From: Drechslerella dactyloides
Taxonomy: Eukaryota > Ascomycota > Orbiliomycetes > Orbiliales > Orbiliaceae
Reading direction: 5' to 3'
Assembly: GCA_020064725.1 (NCBI GenBank)
Contig: JAGTWJ010000003.1
Location: 1,550,001 to 1,614,000 of the forward strand
Length of the DNA: 64,000 nucleotides
How positions within the stretch are numbered: position 1 is the first letter of the stretch; the number at the start of each line of letters is the position of its first letter. The translations under genes were made by a program, and so were the position numbers. The notes beneath the pieces were generated by a model. It was not told the DNA's origin, ran no database searches, and saw only the letters and a program-made list of their open reading frames with translations. Below are positions 35,569 to 47,927 of the stretch, piece after piece.

Positions 35569-37084
35569 CGTGGCGGGATGGCGGCGGCAGCAGGGACGGG
35601 AAGCGGTGGAGCATATGCATCTAGACGTCTCGATCGTGGGGAAGCACGGCAGTGTTGTCGTGAAGTCGGCAGCTGGCTGGCAACAACGCACAAAATGCCA
35701 CGGTTGGAAGCCAGATTACATAACGGCCGTGCGCGTGGGGCTGGCTATACGCAGGATGCTATTATCAAGGATCAGGTCCTAGCATCATCGTACTTCTCTG
35801 CGCTTACCCTCGCCTTCTGTAACGAGGCTAGACTTGCATATGTAATACGATCCAAGCCGTACCCACAATGATATCATCTGCTTGCTCTTAGCGCATGGCC
35901 GACGGATCCGGATCAAGCATGGCCAGCGAGCCAGCTCCACGTTGCCGTCCATGCATAATTCCAGCCCAAAGGAATGCGCACAAGTAGTGCATGCAAACAC
36001 GGCTAGATGCACTCAAGTTGGATAGATTACATGTAAAAGCAGTCTGTGCGACGCTGCATAGCTCATCGAAAAAGCGCCCGGAATTAACATTCTGCATCTT
36101 TGGTCGGATCCTGCCGTACCGACTTGGAAGCTCGAACAGCAAGCGAGCTCTCCGCGGTCGAGCCCCGAGGATTCTTCCGAACGAGGATAGACTTCGGAAA
36201 ACCTAGTCTGTTCGGAGTGTGAAAAGCGACGTACTGCCGCAGTTATTCCTTGCCCTGCTAATACTGGACCGCTGGGGCGTCGGCTCGCCGGAGACCCCTC
36301 GGGTGGTTATTAGACTCTATCCTGGGTTTCTCCAGATTCTTCCCGCAGACGCTCCGTCACGGGGTATCGACTCCGATTCGCTAGGTTTCTTGGTCGAATG
36401 GAGCTCGCGACGCTGTTGTATTTTTGGCCTTAAGCGCGAAGAATGCTGCGATTTGGGAAATGCAACAGTGGCCGTGGAATTTTCGGCGAGGGTCCGATGT
36501 AATGCTGATACGAACACTATACTGGGAATACGAGATCGGTGTCGTGATAATGCACTGAACATCTCGTATGCAGCTGATCCCGATCTCGATTTAAAAGTCT
36601 TTCGCGTATTCGTGCGTAGGACATTCCGATTTGAATTCCAGATCCCGAAATGATAGTCCCCACGCCGGGGGTTCCCGTGTAACTTTGTTCGCGGCTGGAA
36701 TATTTGGCGCCGAAAAGTTAATCATGGTCGGTGCGCTCACCAACTACCAAATTCCTTATCTAGTGCCTCCAGTCAATCTTTTTATTTGCGCGCTGGCCTC
36801 GACCGGCGCAAAAGAGTCTGCAAATGGCAGTTGCAAGTTTGAGGCATCGATCGCTGAGGACACGTGCGCTCAAGTAGAGGATATAAATACGGCTATCAGC
36901 CCCGAGATCGATGCATCGAATCAGACCTGCAGCCTTACAATGATGAACCAAGAGACGCTTCGATAACCCCCGCGGAATAATTTCTCGATATAGTACAGCT
37001 AGCCTATTGACATCATTCTGCTCCTGATATTCAACCCTTGATACAACGATTTTCAGCAATATCAAATTTGTGAACCGCCTCAAA
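35569..37084. other. Intergenic upstream of the DUF1479 gene
   Basis: About 1.5 kb with no supported gene. Forward ORFs at 36219-36653 (144 codons) and 36631-36966 (111 codons) lack family features and splice context. The stretch should contain the promoters of the divergently placed CAX4 and DUF1479 genes. Confidence 0.45.
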
Positions 37085-38526
37085 ATGAATACTATACGGT
37101 CGCCGGCCGTCCGGCGGCTTAGCCAAACCGGGCTTCGAAGCATGGCCTTCAAGAGAACTGCTGCTATGATGCCGCAGACGGCGAAGGCCGAAGGGGATAT
37201 CTCGTCGGTGTTTGCATCGCTATCCGGTGAAGCGGAAAAGGAGCTTCCGGCGCGATATATCGATTTGAAACGGAGCTTGATCGCAGAAAATGCGAATGAG
37301 GTCCAGGCCAGCTGGGACAGGTTGATTGAGTCTCTCAAGTCAGGCGTTGAGGAAGCCAAGGCGCTGAGAGAAAAGGTATAAACTAGTTTAAGGACCATAT
37401 TATTGTCAGAGTTCCAGCTGACAGTAACTAGATTGTACCATCAGTGAATTTCACCGACCTCACTAGCGGCAACTTGTCTCCTCGAGCCATCGATGAGATC
37501 AAGCGCCGGGGGACGGTAGTCGTTCGGGGTGTGTTCCCCGCGGACGAGGCTCTCGCGATGAAGGAGCAGACGAGATCGTATATCCAAGAGAATAGAAGCC
37601 TTACAAGGGACTTCAAAGGCCAAGTCTTCGAAATATACTGGTCTCGCAGCCAGGTGCAAGCCCGCGGTGATCCTCGAATGATATCCGCTCAGCGGGCTCT
37701 GCAGCGGATATGGGAAGGATTATCTGAAGAGCAGACCGCCACTCCAATGTCATATGTCGACCGTCTGAGGATGCGCACTCCGGGTGATACGTCCTTCGCC
37801 TTGGGGCCACATATTGATGGTGGCTCCTTGGAACGCTGGGAAGACCCGACCTACGCCTCCTGCTATACCGAGATTCTGAGGGGAAACTGGGAGAACTATA
37901 ACCCATTCGATGCCAGGAACCGGATCGACGCCAATATGGACCTATACAATTCAGCGGGTGGGTGCGCCGTCTTTCGTGAATTCCAGGGATGGTTGAGCCT
38001 ATCGTCATGCGGCCCTGGCGAAGGTACCCTGCGCATCAACCCACTGCTGAAACAAGCAACGGCGTATTACATCCTTCGTCCATTCTTCTCACCGCCAAAG
38101 CACGACCCTACTTCCCTCGAAGGCTGGAAGCTTGACTTGTCAACGTCTAAATTCCCCGGCGCAGCACAGGGCCGACAACAGGAGATGTCCGATGCGACGC
38201 ATCCTCACCTCCAGCTGCAACACTCCATGGTCTCCGCTCCTCGTGTTGAGCCCGGCGACTTTCTTGTATGGCACTGCGACACTATCCATGCTGTGGACCC
38301 GGTCCATAATGGGATGCAAGATGCAAGTGTATTTTACATCCCCGTAGTGCCAAAGTGCCCGCTCAACGAAAAATACATCCAGCAGCAGAGAGCAACGTTC
38401 CTTGCGGGCTACCCTCCCCCCGATTTCCCAGGGGGAGCGGGAGAGCAGTTTCATAAGGGAAGAGCGACTCCTAGCGACATTAAGCAAGCTGGAGGAGAAT
38501 CAGCTTTGACCGCCATGGGTTTTTGA
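37085..38526 (+). CDS. DUF1479 (YbiU-like) 2-oxoglutarate oxygenase-fold protein
   Basis: Two exons, 37085-37375 and 37432-38526, give 461 residues, the usual size for the DUF1479 family. After a short leader with RR and KR motifs (possibly mitochondrial), the conserved part starts near residue 98. It includes RRGTVVVRGVFPADEA, the HxD metal-binding pair in GPHIDGGSLERW, NPFDARNRID, and a distal His in WHCDTIHAVDP. These fit an iron/2-oxoglutarate dioxygenase-like cupin fold. The substrate and pathway are unknown. The frame joins at donor GTATAA and acceptor ACTAG. The stop is 6 bp from the stop of the convergent MOD5 gene. Confidence 0.85.
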
Positions 38527-38532
38527 GAGACC

Positions 38533-40106
38533 TCAAGCTGGCTCGGCCTCATCAAAGAGGGCAGTATCAAAAAGCGAGTCGTCCAAAGATTCAAGAGGAG
38601 GCCTTCGCTCGCTAGCGGCTTTCAAAGTCTTCAGCAGTGCTATGTGCTCTTTCTTCAATTTCCTCTTCAAGACTTGTTTGTGTGCTTTTCCGTTGAGGTG
38701 TTTCTCCCAAAGCTCCTTGGTCACGGCGGTAACGTGGCAGTGTTCGCATGTATGATTCAACCATAACGAGCGGTCGGTTGAAAGATCTTTTTTGTAGGGC
38801 GTGAGAAGATCCGCTGGGAGGGTTGTTACGTCTGTCGGTTTCGGAAGTCTCTTGTTTGGAATATTTGGGTCTAGGAATTCTGTATTATATATTAGCTTGA
38901 TATCCATGTTTGCAATCGATTTCGAAATGATGCAAGTACTAACCCTTCGAGATCTTGATTGCTGGGTCTCTGACCATTTCGCCCCATTGTGCTAAATCGG
39001 ATGTATCAAGGAGGTAGACCCCACCTCCTGGAAGGGATGATTTGTCTGTGAGCAGTCTGTTCAGTAGCTTGATTCTGATCCACCTCAATTGACTCTTGCT
39101 GTAATGTCGCGTTGCTATGTTGGTTTTCTCTATTCCTTCAGCTCTAAGTTGGCTGATTTCAACTTCGGCTTCGTGGGCCGCTTCTGGGGTGGTGCTAGGA
39201 ATGCTTCCGAAAGCATCTCTGGCGATTAAATATGGCAGGAATTGCTTCCAGCCTATGCTCTGCCAGATGCCAGACTCTGGATCGATCTCGTCCTGCTTGT
39301 CTTTGTAGACTCGAAACATCTCATCAATTTCATTGAACAACCCCTGGTCAATCATCTGGTCGACTCGTCCTTTGAGCCTGGATGCCAAGACATCATCTGA
39401 AGCGTGAACCCAGAACAAGAGATTCGAAAACCTGGCTGTTGACACCTCTGAGTTTTTGGCGGCGGTTTCCGCATAAAGATCAGATACTTTCTGATTTGTG
39501 GTTAGACAAATCTCCAAGGATCTTAGGATCTTCCTTCTGTCGTTCGGATGCCATCGGTTTGCCATCACAGGATCTCTCCGCCGAAGTTCTTCTAAAATCT
39601 CAGACGTTGGCGCCTCTAGGATCGGGAACTTTGCAACCATGGCCTCCCGATGACTGCTGTACTCCCCGCTATCCAGCTTCTCCTCGAACTCCTGCAAGCT
39701 TTCACGAAAGAGCAGCGACTGCACATAATAGTGCGTTCCACCAACGACAATAGGGACTTTGCCGCGATTGCGAATATCTTCGATCGTCCTGAGCGCGACT
39801 GATAGCCACTGGCCGATTTTCCACGCCTCTTCGGGATTTAGAAAGTCCATTAGATGGTGCGGAACACCCATTCGCTCTTCGGTTGGATGCTTGTTCGTGA
39901 TCACATCCATGCCGCGGTACATCTGCATGGCGTCGCTGTTGACGATCTCGCCGTTGAGCGCTATTGCAAGGTCTACTGCAAGCTTCAACAACACAGTCAG
40001 CTGAACATCGAAGACGCTGACCGGAAGCCAAGGATGGACTTACTTTGGACTTGCCGGTGCCCGTGGCACCGATGACCGTTATTAGTGGTCTAAGAGCTTG
40101 CTGCAT
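38533..40106 (-). CDS. MOD5: tRNA dimethylallyltransferase Mod5
   Basis: Three exons on the minus strand, 40106-40044, 39982-38944 and 38879-38533, coding for 482 residues. The P-loop GATGTGKSK is at residues 13-21, split from the rest by the first intron. NSDAMQMYRGMDVITNK carries the catalytic Asp and Thr region, and GGTHYYVQSLL is also conserved. The C-terminus has a matrin-type C2H2 zinc finger (C-x2-C-x12-H-x5-H in CEHCH...KHLNGKAH) as in yeast and human enzymes. It adds an isopentenyl group to A37 of tRNAs reading UNN codons, using DMAPP from the sterol pathway. Isoforms in yeast are mitochondrial, cytosolic and nuclear; only one start is evident here. Confidence 0.92.
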
Positions 40107-40444
40107 TTTGTTCCGTATAGCAGACGTTATCGCGGATGCGGCCGTGGCGGACGTCCTGTCCGTGTTGGCCGATTATTCGGCTCAACTGATGACTCCGTGC
40201 GCCGTGTGCGTTCTCGCCGTCTAGGGCCAACGGGCCGAGGCTTAAAAGGCACGCATAAGCAGCTGAATGTTCTTTGGCGTATATGAATCCGAATTACACC
40301 GTCTCGGCTGGCGTTTGATGTTGTTTTAACCGTAAGTCGAGGAATCCGGGAGGAATTTTCAAGTAAAGCATTTGGGAAGGGAAATTTCCAAAGTTCACGA
40401 AGCGAAATACCACAGGCAACACAACCGACATCGACGTTGACGGA
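40107..40444. promoter_or_regulatory. Bidirectional promoter between MOD5 and the MaoC-like gene
   Basis: A 338-bp stretch between divergent start codons, with a GC-rich part near MOD5 and no TATA box. No ORF here is supported. Confidence 0.45.
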
Positions 40445-41476
40445 ATGGCCGTCCGATTATTGCCGCTTCTCCAGGCAGGGGAACATACCAGCCTTGATTT
40501 CCATCCTACGTCCATTACAACAATGGAAATTACGATCCTTATCCTGCTACTGTTTGTAAGGTCCGCCATTGCAGGGCTGACGAACCTGTTTGTGGGACTC
40601 GGCACCCGAAAAGCGGCCGTCAAAACGGAAATGCCCAAGCTATCCCTCTCCATGTCATTCACAATCACCGAGGACGACATTAAAGCTTATGTCTCAGCAA
40701 CTGGGAGTAAACCTGTGGAGATAGACGGTCACCGCCCTACGAAGGCTCTCTTTCTTACAGGGACAACGTTACCTGCAATGCTGCTTCTGCTCGCGAAACG
40801 AGGTTCTCCGATCCAACCCCTAGGTTGCGTGAACGTTAGGAACACTTTTGAGATTCTTCGACCAAGCTTGTGCACTCTGTCGGCACTAAGGTCTGCAGAA
40901 GGGGCGTTCGTTCTAGCAACCCTAGAATCTCCAGCTAGGATAGTTAAGCGGGGAGTCGAGCTTGATCTTCGAGTCGAAATTCGAGTAAAGCCCGAGGCTG
41001 GCTCCGACTACGTCACTATCTTCCAACAGGTCCACACAATGCTACAATTCACCAAGATCGCCAAATCGACACCAGTATCACGGGCAGCTATGGATCCGGA
41101 GTTCCAGTTCCGGCTGGCTTCAATGCATGCAAATGGCCATCTGGGCATCGGATACATGGGGCCTTCAGAATGGGCTAGATTTTGCAAGGACTACAACATT
41201 ATCCATACTTCTGGACTGGCAGCAAGGTTATTCGGCCTCCCCGGCAAGATTGCACACGGTAACCATGTTGTCGCATTAATGTTGAAGGAAACTTTAGGTC
41301 CGAAAGATGAGGATCCGGACGCCGTATTTCGATTGGAAGTTCAGTTCAGGCGGCCAGTGGCGGTGCCGACGAATTTAGATGTACATACAGAAGTTGTCGA
41401 ATCTGGGGGTTCATTACATACACGTTTTGCTGTTGCACAGGGGATGAAAATATGCGTACAGGGTAAATACTGGTAG
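40445..41476 (+). CDS. MaoC-like hot-dog acyl dehydratase/hydratase
   Basis: A single uninterrupted frame of 343 residues. A hydrophobic stretch at residues about 28-45 (EITILILLLFVRSAIAGL) suggests a membrane anchor. The C-terminal third has the MaoC/hydratase-2 pattern: FCKDYNIIHTSGLAARLFG followed by PGKIAHGNHVVALML, supplying the Asp and His expected for R-specific enoyl-CoA hydration. Family members act on acyl-CoA or polyketide substrates, so the true substrate is open. Divergent from MOD5. The start is the only Met before the membrane segment that keeps a plausible N-terminus, though Met27 is an alternative. Confidence 0.75.
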   Translation: MAVRLLPLLQAGEHTSLDFHPTSITTMEITILILLLFVRSAIAGLTNLFVGLGTRKAAVKTEMPKLSLSMSFTITEDDIKAYVSATGSKPVEIDGHRPTKALFLTGTTLPAMLLLLAKRGSPIQPLGCVNVRNTFEILRPSLCTLSALRSAEGAFVLATLESPARIVKRGVELDLRVEIRVKPEAGSDYVTIFQQVHTMLQFTKIAKSTPVSRAAMDPEFQFRLASMHANGHLGIGYMGPSEWARFCKDYNIIHTSGLAARLFGLPGKIAHGNHVVALMLKETLGPKDEDPDAVFRLEVQFRRPVAVPTNLDVHTEVVESGGSLHTRFAVAQGMKICVQGKYW

Positions 41477-44400
41477 CTTTTAGCGCTCAACGGATATACC
41501 TGTATATAATAAGACTCCTCAAGCGATTTCATGAAGGGATATGTCATTGCTCTAAGTGGGATACTAAGGATCTGTCAATTACAAATCGAATAGCATTGTA
41601 TCTTCGGCACTTATGCTCCTCTACTCGCTAGTATACCATCTTTAATTGTGAGCTTACAGCCATCGTTGGAGTTTGCAACTGTGCAGATTCTCAAGGAGCA
41701 TGCTCATTGATTATTGATGATGCTGTAAGGAAGACTAGCTTTCTTGCTCATATGGATTTATTTTGTCCATATCCGACTCCAGGAAATGAGGGTAGTACGG
41801 CTTCCCGCAACCGAATCGAGACACTAATCAGTCTCTGAAGCATTATTGAACCTCTGAGAGACAGATCTCCCAGCTATAGAGCCATTTGTTATATGTCATA
41901 CGTCTTCGCTAGCGCGCCGCTCCGGCAAAGCCGGCTTACGAGACAACTTTTCATAGTTAAATTAGGATAAACCCCGAATTAATTATGAGTTACCTAACCA
42001 TTTAAAATTATAACTTGTAAGACGTCCAAACTTTTGGGTCCTGCTTTCGTCATCGATGCTGATCAATAGGCATTTGTGAACAGTAACCGTCCCGGGGATC
42101 GTGTACTTTAAATATTCATTTGTTATAAGTATATAAGCTAACTCGGTCGATGGATTAACTTGGGCTCGCTACAAATTACTAGTAGTAGGAATCTCGGGGC
42201 CAGCCGCCGAGTGGCCGCCAGCAGCAAAAAGTCTGGCCTCGAGACTGTAGTAGTATTATCGAAACTGAGATTGACAAGTATCGGAATTTTGAATGAAGAT
42301 GCAACACAACATATACGAGTTGCGTATTAAAACTACAACAATTGGTGGTGTCTGCACGGCAATGTGGGTCCATGCATGAATATCGGGAGGATTACACAAG
42401 GGTGCAGTACCCGCGTTCCTGGGAAGGGTTCACTATGTATGTAAATAGTCTCTGCACTTTAGGAGTGATATCCCAAGTCCACAGCATTAGTCACTATACC
42501 TTGAACATGGAAGCATCTGGTATACTTCAAGAACGTGATCATATCACGTTGCCAGGCTAACGTCGAAATATCGAGAGGTTGGAGTATACTATCGGTATAA
42601 TCTCAGGAGCTATGATCTACTTAGCCCCAGGATCAGGCGCTGATGATCCACTGTCTTTCTGACATTTTTATTTGCATGCTTCTAGGTATCAACGGCGTCA
42701 AATATATATTCGCCCGAAGGATGCAGTTACGTGCAGAGTCTGCTGGAACATGCAAACCGGCCGGCTAATCCATTCAGGTTGGGGCAAACCGTAATCACAA
42801 ACTGTAGGTTTCTTGGGCTGGATAACTAGGAATAGTAATCTAGACTAACTTACTAAGCTCGAACTATACGGCTGTACGGGGTAAATATATGCAATGAAAC
42901 ATGCGGATTCGTGGAACCGGAACTTGCACATAGCTCAAAGCTTGGTAGCGGAATGCATGGCATGGATTATTGTCCTTGCCCCAGACTCTGTGCATTTAAG
43001 CGGCAGACGCAATGGTGATCCTCGCTCCGATCTCTATTCCCCAGTATTGAGTTAGAGAACGTATTATATTCTTCACTTCCATAGATTATCGACCTTACAG
43101 CCCGCAGTGCCGCGCTGATCTGCGAGAATCTGCAATGCGGATTGAACCACTGTTAGACAAAACGGTTCTTGGTCCGTTCGCAACGGTGAGCGAGAATTTT
43201 GATTTTGATTTTCGCCGATAGACGGAAGTGGTGGAGACAAGTGATGGATAGCGACTTTGGGCTTTAATCATGATTCTAGGAATACAGACAAAACCCTGAA
43301 GCCTCATTGGCTTTTGATTCGAGATTAATTCCGAAAGTCGAGCTTATTGCAAGCAGAGGTCGACCTAATAGCGATATCCCATTTGGTTATCTATAGCTCA
43401 TCAAATTGATATACGGGCTTAAGTCCCGACGACGCAAACTTTTCGATCCCATATAAATGGTAAAAGTTAAAATACTCTCAACTGATCAAATTTCACAGAC
43501 CCAGCGTGTTCATTACTTTGTGAATACCACAGCAATGCAACGCTTCTGCCGCCGATGTAAATCCAAAGTGGTTCCTCATGTCCACGGGGCCAACACGCTA
43601 TTTCGTCTACACTGGAGCTGGATATCAAGTTGCATGTATTAATTTGCGAATATTTTGACTACCTGGAAAGCTACGTCGAGAAGTATGCTTAATCCACAGA
43701 GCTCGACTCGACGGCTGCTCCGGCTAAGCTTGCACCTACGCAGCCCTACTAAGACACTCGGCCGACCCGAGAATGCTGCCTTCATGCACAATGGCAGCCT
43801 CTTTGAAAATAATAATGGTCCGCTTTTGCGACCAGGCTAAATCAAGAATAATCGATATGCTGTCTAATAGTATTTTGTTGCAACATGACGGTCCCCAATC
43901 TTCTCCGCTCGCAACACTTGCGCACCACCAGACTTGTACCTCCACGCTCCACATTTTCCCCACAAAGAACCTGAACGCCCAAAAAATCGCCGAAGCTGTG
44001 ATTGTTCAGAAGCCATAATGCTTTAGCATATTTAACCGGCTGAGAGACGAGCTCGGTTGGATTACTCAATCAATCTATGCTGCGCTTTGATGTTAGTTGC
44101 CGCAGTGATCTCCGATGTCTTCACCAATCTCTAGAGTCTTATCTGACAAATGCGGGCTGAAAAATTGGGCTTCTCACGTACCATGGTGCCATTTGCAAGA
44201 AAGCAGCCGCAGTTGGAACTTGCGCGGGCTCATCTACGGGAGGGGGTGGATATGATACTTTGCATTTAGCCATCATCAGGCTAAATGAATGTTCCGCTGG
44301 CAGATTCGCCATCATTTCCCTCATGTCGACCCAGTCTCGCGATATTCGCAATTCGGTTGTGGCGCTCGTTTGCTCGCCGACGGCAGCACCTTAGAGCACC

Positions 44401-45216
44401 AGATATGATCTTTGCGGAGGTTCTCCATGTTGATACCCTTCAGAGCTGAAAGTGGTACTAACATCTTCGGAACTTATCAATATTAGTATCGCCCGGAATG
44501 TTTACAAAAGATGATCTTGAGAAATTGCCGGCCGAGCAGCCGGTGGCTTTACATATTCTAATCTATTCGATGTGATGGAGTCTCACCCCACACAGCACAC
44601 CGAGCGAGCGAACTTGTAAGCGGCGATGCCCTATCGGATGTTCAAGACAAGCCTTTTCTTAACGACGGAATGTCGAATCGTTGAGGCAAACTAGTCTCGG
44701 TTAATCTGCTAGCCATGCGTCCCATGGTATCTGCAATGTACCACAGGGTGTTACCATTGGAGAACCCGTATTGCAGGCCAGGGTTACCGATGTTGTAATC
44801 ATGAGTGTCTTGACCTTTCCCCACAGATAATTGTTCCGCCAATGAAATAAACGGAACAAAACACCACGATGGGCCACTCTCGTGAAGCCTCGACATGTCG
44901 CTTGATCTTCATGCTGCCACCCAAAAATGATCACCTGCTATCTCGGAGGCATTGGGCCCTTCCGTAGGTTAATATCCTGTCACAAATATTTGGTCATGTC
45001 CCACAATTCCCTGCATTGAAGCCCGGATGCTCGTTCAAGCCCGGTCATTCTGGGAACCAGAAAAATGTATAAATCGATGGGATGAGCACCCTGCCGTTGG
45101 GAGAGGGCTTTAAGATTTTCAGGCCACCCCATAATCCAGCTCCGAGGCTCCAGCTCTTCGTCGTGAGTTATATCAAGCCAAATTCTGCGGTTACGACAAC
45201 TTCGAGAAAGAGCACC
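41477..45216. other. Gene-poor 3.7-kb region upstream of the sugar permease
   Basis: No gene is supported: the ORFs are all under 125 codons and conflict between strands. It contains an inverted pair of the dispersed TCTCGGGGCCAG motif at 42192-42246 and is otherwise AT-rich. The part nearest 45217 likely carries the regulated promoter of the maltose-type permease. I could not identify a specific Zn2Cys6-type operator. Confidence 0.5.
42192..42246. repeat. Dispersed GTCTCG motif, inverted pair (copy C)
   Basis: TCTCGGGGCCAG (42192-42203) faces CTGGCCTCGAGA (42233-42244). The reverse complement of the second matches the first at 11 of 12 bases. The 29-bp centre is rich in GCC and A. It belongs to the same family as 2223-2240, 29791-29826 and 47941-47958. 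Confidence 0.55.
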
Positions 45217-46972
45217 ATGGCAGACCGCGCTACCGCGGACGAGAAGGCGGAGGCCTCCGTGCAGCATTATGACAGCGTCGACCTCACAAATAAGGCTCTT
45301 AATGAGGGTGCGAAGCAGGCTACTGCTGCTGAGCACAATCTCACCTTCCTTCAAGCCATTAAGACCTACAAGAGGGCTGCAATTTGGTCCGTCCTGATCT
45401 CCACAACCGTTATCATGGAGGGTTATGATGTTACCCTTCTTGGTTCTTTCTTCGGGTACCCTGGTATGTTCGACATCTGGGACTGAACTATCTTGTCTAT
45501 CTATTCGGGTTCATCTATCTAATCGATATCGACAGAGTTCCAGAAGAAGTACGGTTATTTGACGGAGAATGATGGTTGGCAAGTCGACGCAAACTGGATG
45601 TCCAACTTGAATGTCATTGCTGCTGTTGGCAACATCATCGGCGCAATGCTGAACGGCTACCTGACGGCAAAATTTGGACACCGGATCGTTCTGATGGGCA
45701 GCATGGTCCTCCTGGTTGGCTTCATTTTCATTGTGTTCTTTGCCCAGTCAATTGAGGTCATGTTTGTGGGCACACTCTTCTGCAACATTCCGTGGGGTGT
45801 TTTTGCAACTTCGGGGCCAGCATATGCCGCTGAGGTCGCCCCTTTGGCTCTCCGTGGCTACTTGACTGCGTATGTCAATCTTTGTTGGTGTATCGGCCAA
45901 TTCATCTCGGCCGGTGTCTTGAAGGGTCTAGTCAATGTTCCGAACCAGTGGAGCTACAGAGTCCCTTTTGCAGTTCAGGTGCGTATCAGGCAATTCTCTC
46001 AGGGTTGTTCAAGTCCGTCATGCTAATCGATTAATCTCTTGCGTTATTTAGTGGGTCTGGCCTATCCCTCTTACTCTTTTTGTATATCTCGCCCCAGAGT
46101 CGCCGTGGTTTCTTGTTCGTAGTGGAAAGTTGGAGGAGGCAAAGAAGTCTCTTATGCGGCTATCTGCACCCGAGCACGACATTGACTATAATGCACAAAT
46201 TGCCCTTATGGTTCATACCAATCAGCTGGAGAAGGAGGAGCGCAAGGGTGTCAACTACTACGATGCCTTCCGTGGCACTAACCGCCGTCGGACCGAAATC
46301 GCCTGCATGGCTTTCTTATCACAGATCACTAACGGTGGCGCTCTCTGCTACTCTGGATCCTTCTTCTTTCAGCAGACCGGTATCGATGCATCGACTTCCT
46401 ATGGTATCTCTCTTGGAGGCACCGGTATCGCTTTTGTTGGTACCATTATTTCTTGGTTCTATCTGAGTAAATTCGGTCGCCGAACTATCTGGTTCACCGG
46501 TTTCTCTTTCCTCGTCCTTATCCTCTTGCTTATTGGTGTCCTTGCAACTATCCCGAACCAGACAAAGTCTCTAGCCTGGGCCCAGTCTCTTTTGACGATC
46601 GTCTGGCTCGGGGCTTACTCCATGTCTGTCGGCCCCATCGTCTACACTATCGTCGCAGAGATTGGCTCTACTCGTCTACGAACGCAAACTGTCGTGCTGG
46701 CCCGTAGCACATACTATGTTGGAAACATTATTTGCGGAGGTCTTATCCAGCCACGGCTCTTATCCCCAACTGCCTGGAATGCAAAGGGCAAAACAGCATG
46801 GTTCTGGTTCGTTTTAGCGTTCTGGACCAACGTTTGGGGATACTTCAGACTGCCGGAAACTAAGGACCGCACATTTGAGGAACTTGATATTATGTTCCAG
46901 AAAGGCATTTCAGCCAGGAAGTTTGCGGACTACCAGATCGATGTTGATGAGGAGTTCTCTACTCAGCGTTAG
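45217..46972 (+). CDS. Alpha-glucoside/maltose permease (MFS sugar:H+ symporter)
   Basis: Three exons: 45217-45463, 45536-45978, 46052-46972, coding for 536 residues. It has the twelve-helix sugar-porter pattern of the fungal MAL31/AGT1 subgroup: MEGYDVTLLGSFFGYP in helix 1, GHRIVLMG in the first cytoplasmic loop, VPNQWSYRVPFAVQW and PESPWFL at the central loop, KFGRRTIW in the second half, and LPETKDRTFEELDIMF at the end. Members import maltose, sucrose-like or other alpha-glucosides with a proton. The N-terminal 60 residues are cytosolic. Expression in fungi is usually glucose-repressed and maltose-induced. It stands alone, with no glucosidase or regulator beside it. Confidence 0.9.
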
Positions 46973-46996
46973 TTGCAATTGAGCGAAACAACTGGG

Positions 46997-47028
46997 CTTG
47001 CATTTTTCTTGCATTTTTCTTGCATTTT
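46997..47028 (+). repeat. Three tandem CTTGCATTTTT units in the permease 3' UTR
   Basis: Units at 46997-47007, 47008-47018 and 47019-47028 repeat CTTGCATTTTT (the last is one base short). They start 25 bp after the permease stop codon, so they are probably transcribed as U-rich UGCAUUUUU elements. Confidence 0.65.
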
Positions 47029-47927
47029 ATGACTGGTCATGTATCTCCTTAGTTAGTAGTGGCGTGTAGCCTATATATCTTCCCAATGAAGTTTTTTCGA
47101 CGCCGATCTGATATTTTTTTGTAGCAGATCTAAAGGGAGAACTGAGAATGTTCTGACTTGTGGCATCCAAGGACATTGTGAATGTCAATAAGGCGAAAGC
47201 TTTGGAACACCAAGCCCAAAAAGCTGTTAACGGTTGGCTCTGTACCACCTTATCGCCCGCAGGGTTCTGTTTCATGCAGCTCGTTCCAGGTTTTGCCGTT
47301 GAATCACAAGGTACCAATAGTGCAAACACGCAGATTGAGACCCCTGCGGGTGCGGGATCTCCAACGCCAAATGGGGCACCAAACCGAGTTTGGGAGAGCA
47401 CCATATCGGAAGGACGCACCCCGAGCAGCTTAACGAGCCCCACTTAGTATGCATGAACAGCAAGAAGCTTGGTAGGCGGGCTAAATCGTGATACCGTATT
47501 TGATATCCAGATAAACTAGCTCTCACGAGTCCCACCCGAAATTGAAGCGACATACCGTGCCCGAAAACGTTGTACAGGATGGATCCGGACATATAGGCTA
47601 TTCGGATGAGACCTAGGCATGTGACGGATAAAGCATTCTGGCGAGAACATCCGGATTCGAGCCATGGGGCTCGAGCCTTGGTGCACCTCGAGTTTTCAAT
47701 TACATCTGCATTGGAAGCCTTGAGGTTTGATTTTGTGGCTGTGAAACCTATTAGCTCTCCGAGCTTCCTGCCGCAGGATATGGCTTGACTTACTTTTGAG
47801 AATCCTGTATAGACTTCTGATTGATGTTAGCTTCCTTTTTTTGGAGTGTGCACTTGAGCGCTCGAACTATTATATCTGTGGGGTAAACGCAAATTAAAAG
47901 TGAGGAATGAATATTGAATCGAAGCGC

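Noticed and set aside
35569..35691. Extended N-terminus of Cax4 from Met at 35691
   Set aside because: Adds 41 Cys/Pro/Arg-rich residues not typical of the family; more likely 5' UTR.
36219..36966. Two overlapping forward ORFs of 144 and 111 codons
   Set aside because: Different frames, no joining intron that keeps both, no recognisable motif; the region is better seen as a promoter.
26819..41476. Housekeeping block as a functional gene cluster
   Set aside because: The genes serve unrelated processes (kinetochore, SNARE, glycan, tRNA modification); proximity is ordinary fungal packing.
47648..47675. B-box-like GGATTCGAGCC suggesting a tRNA
   Set aside because: The flanking bases do not pair as a T stem and no acceptor or anticodon arm can be drawn.
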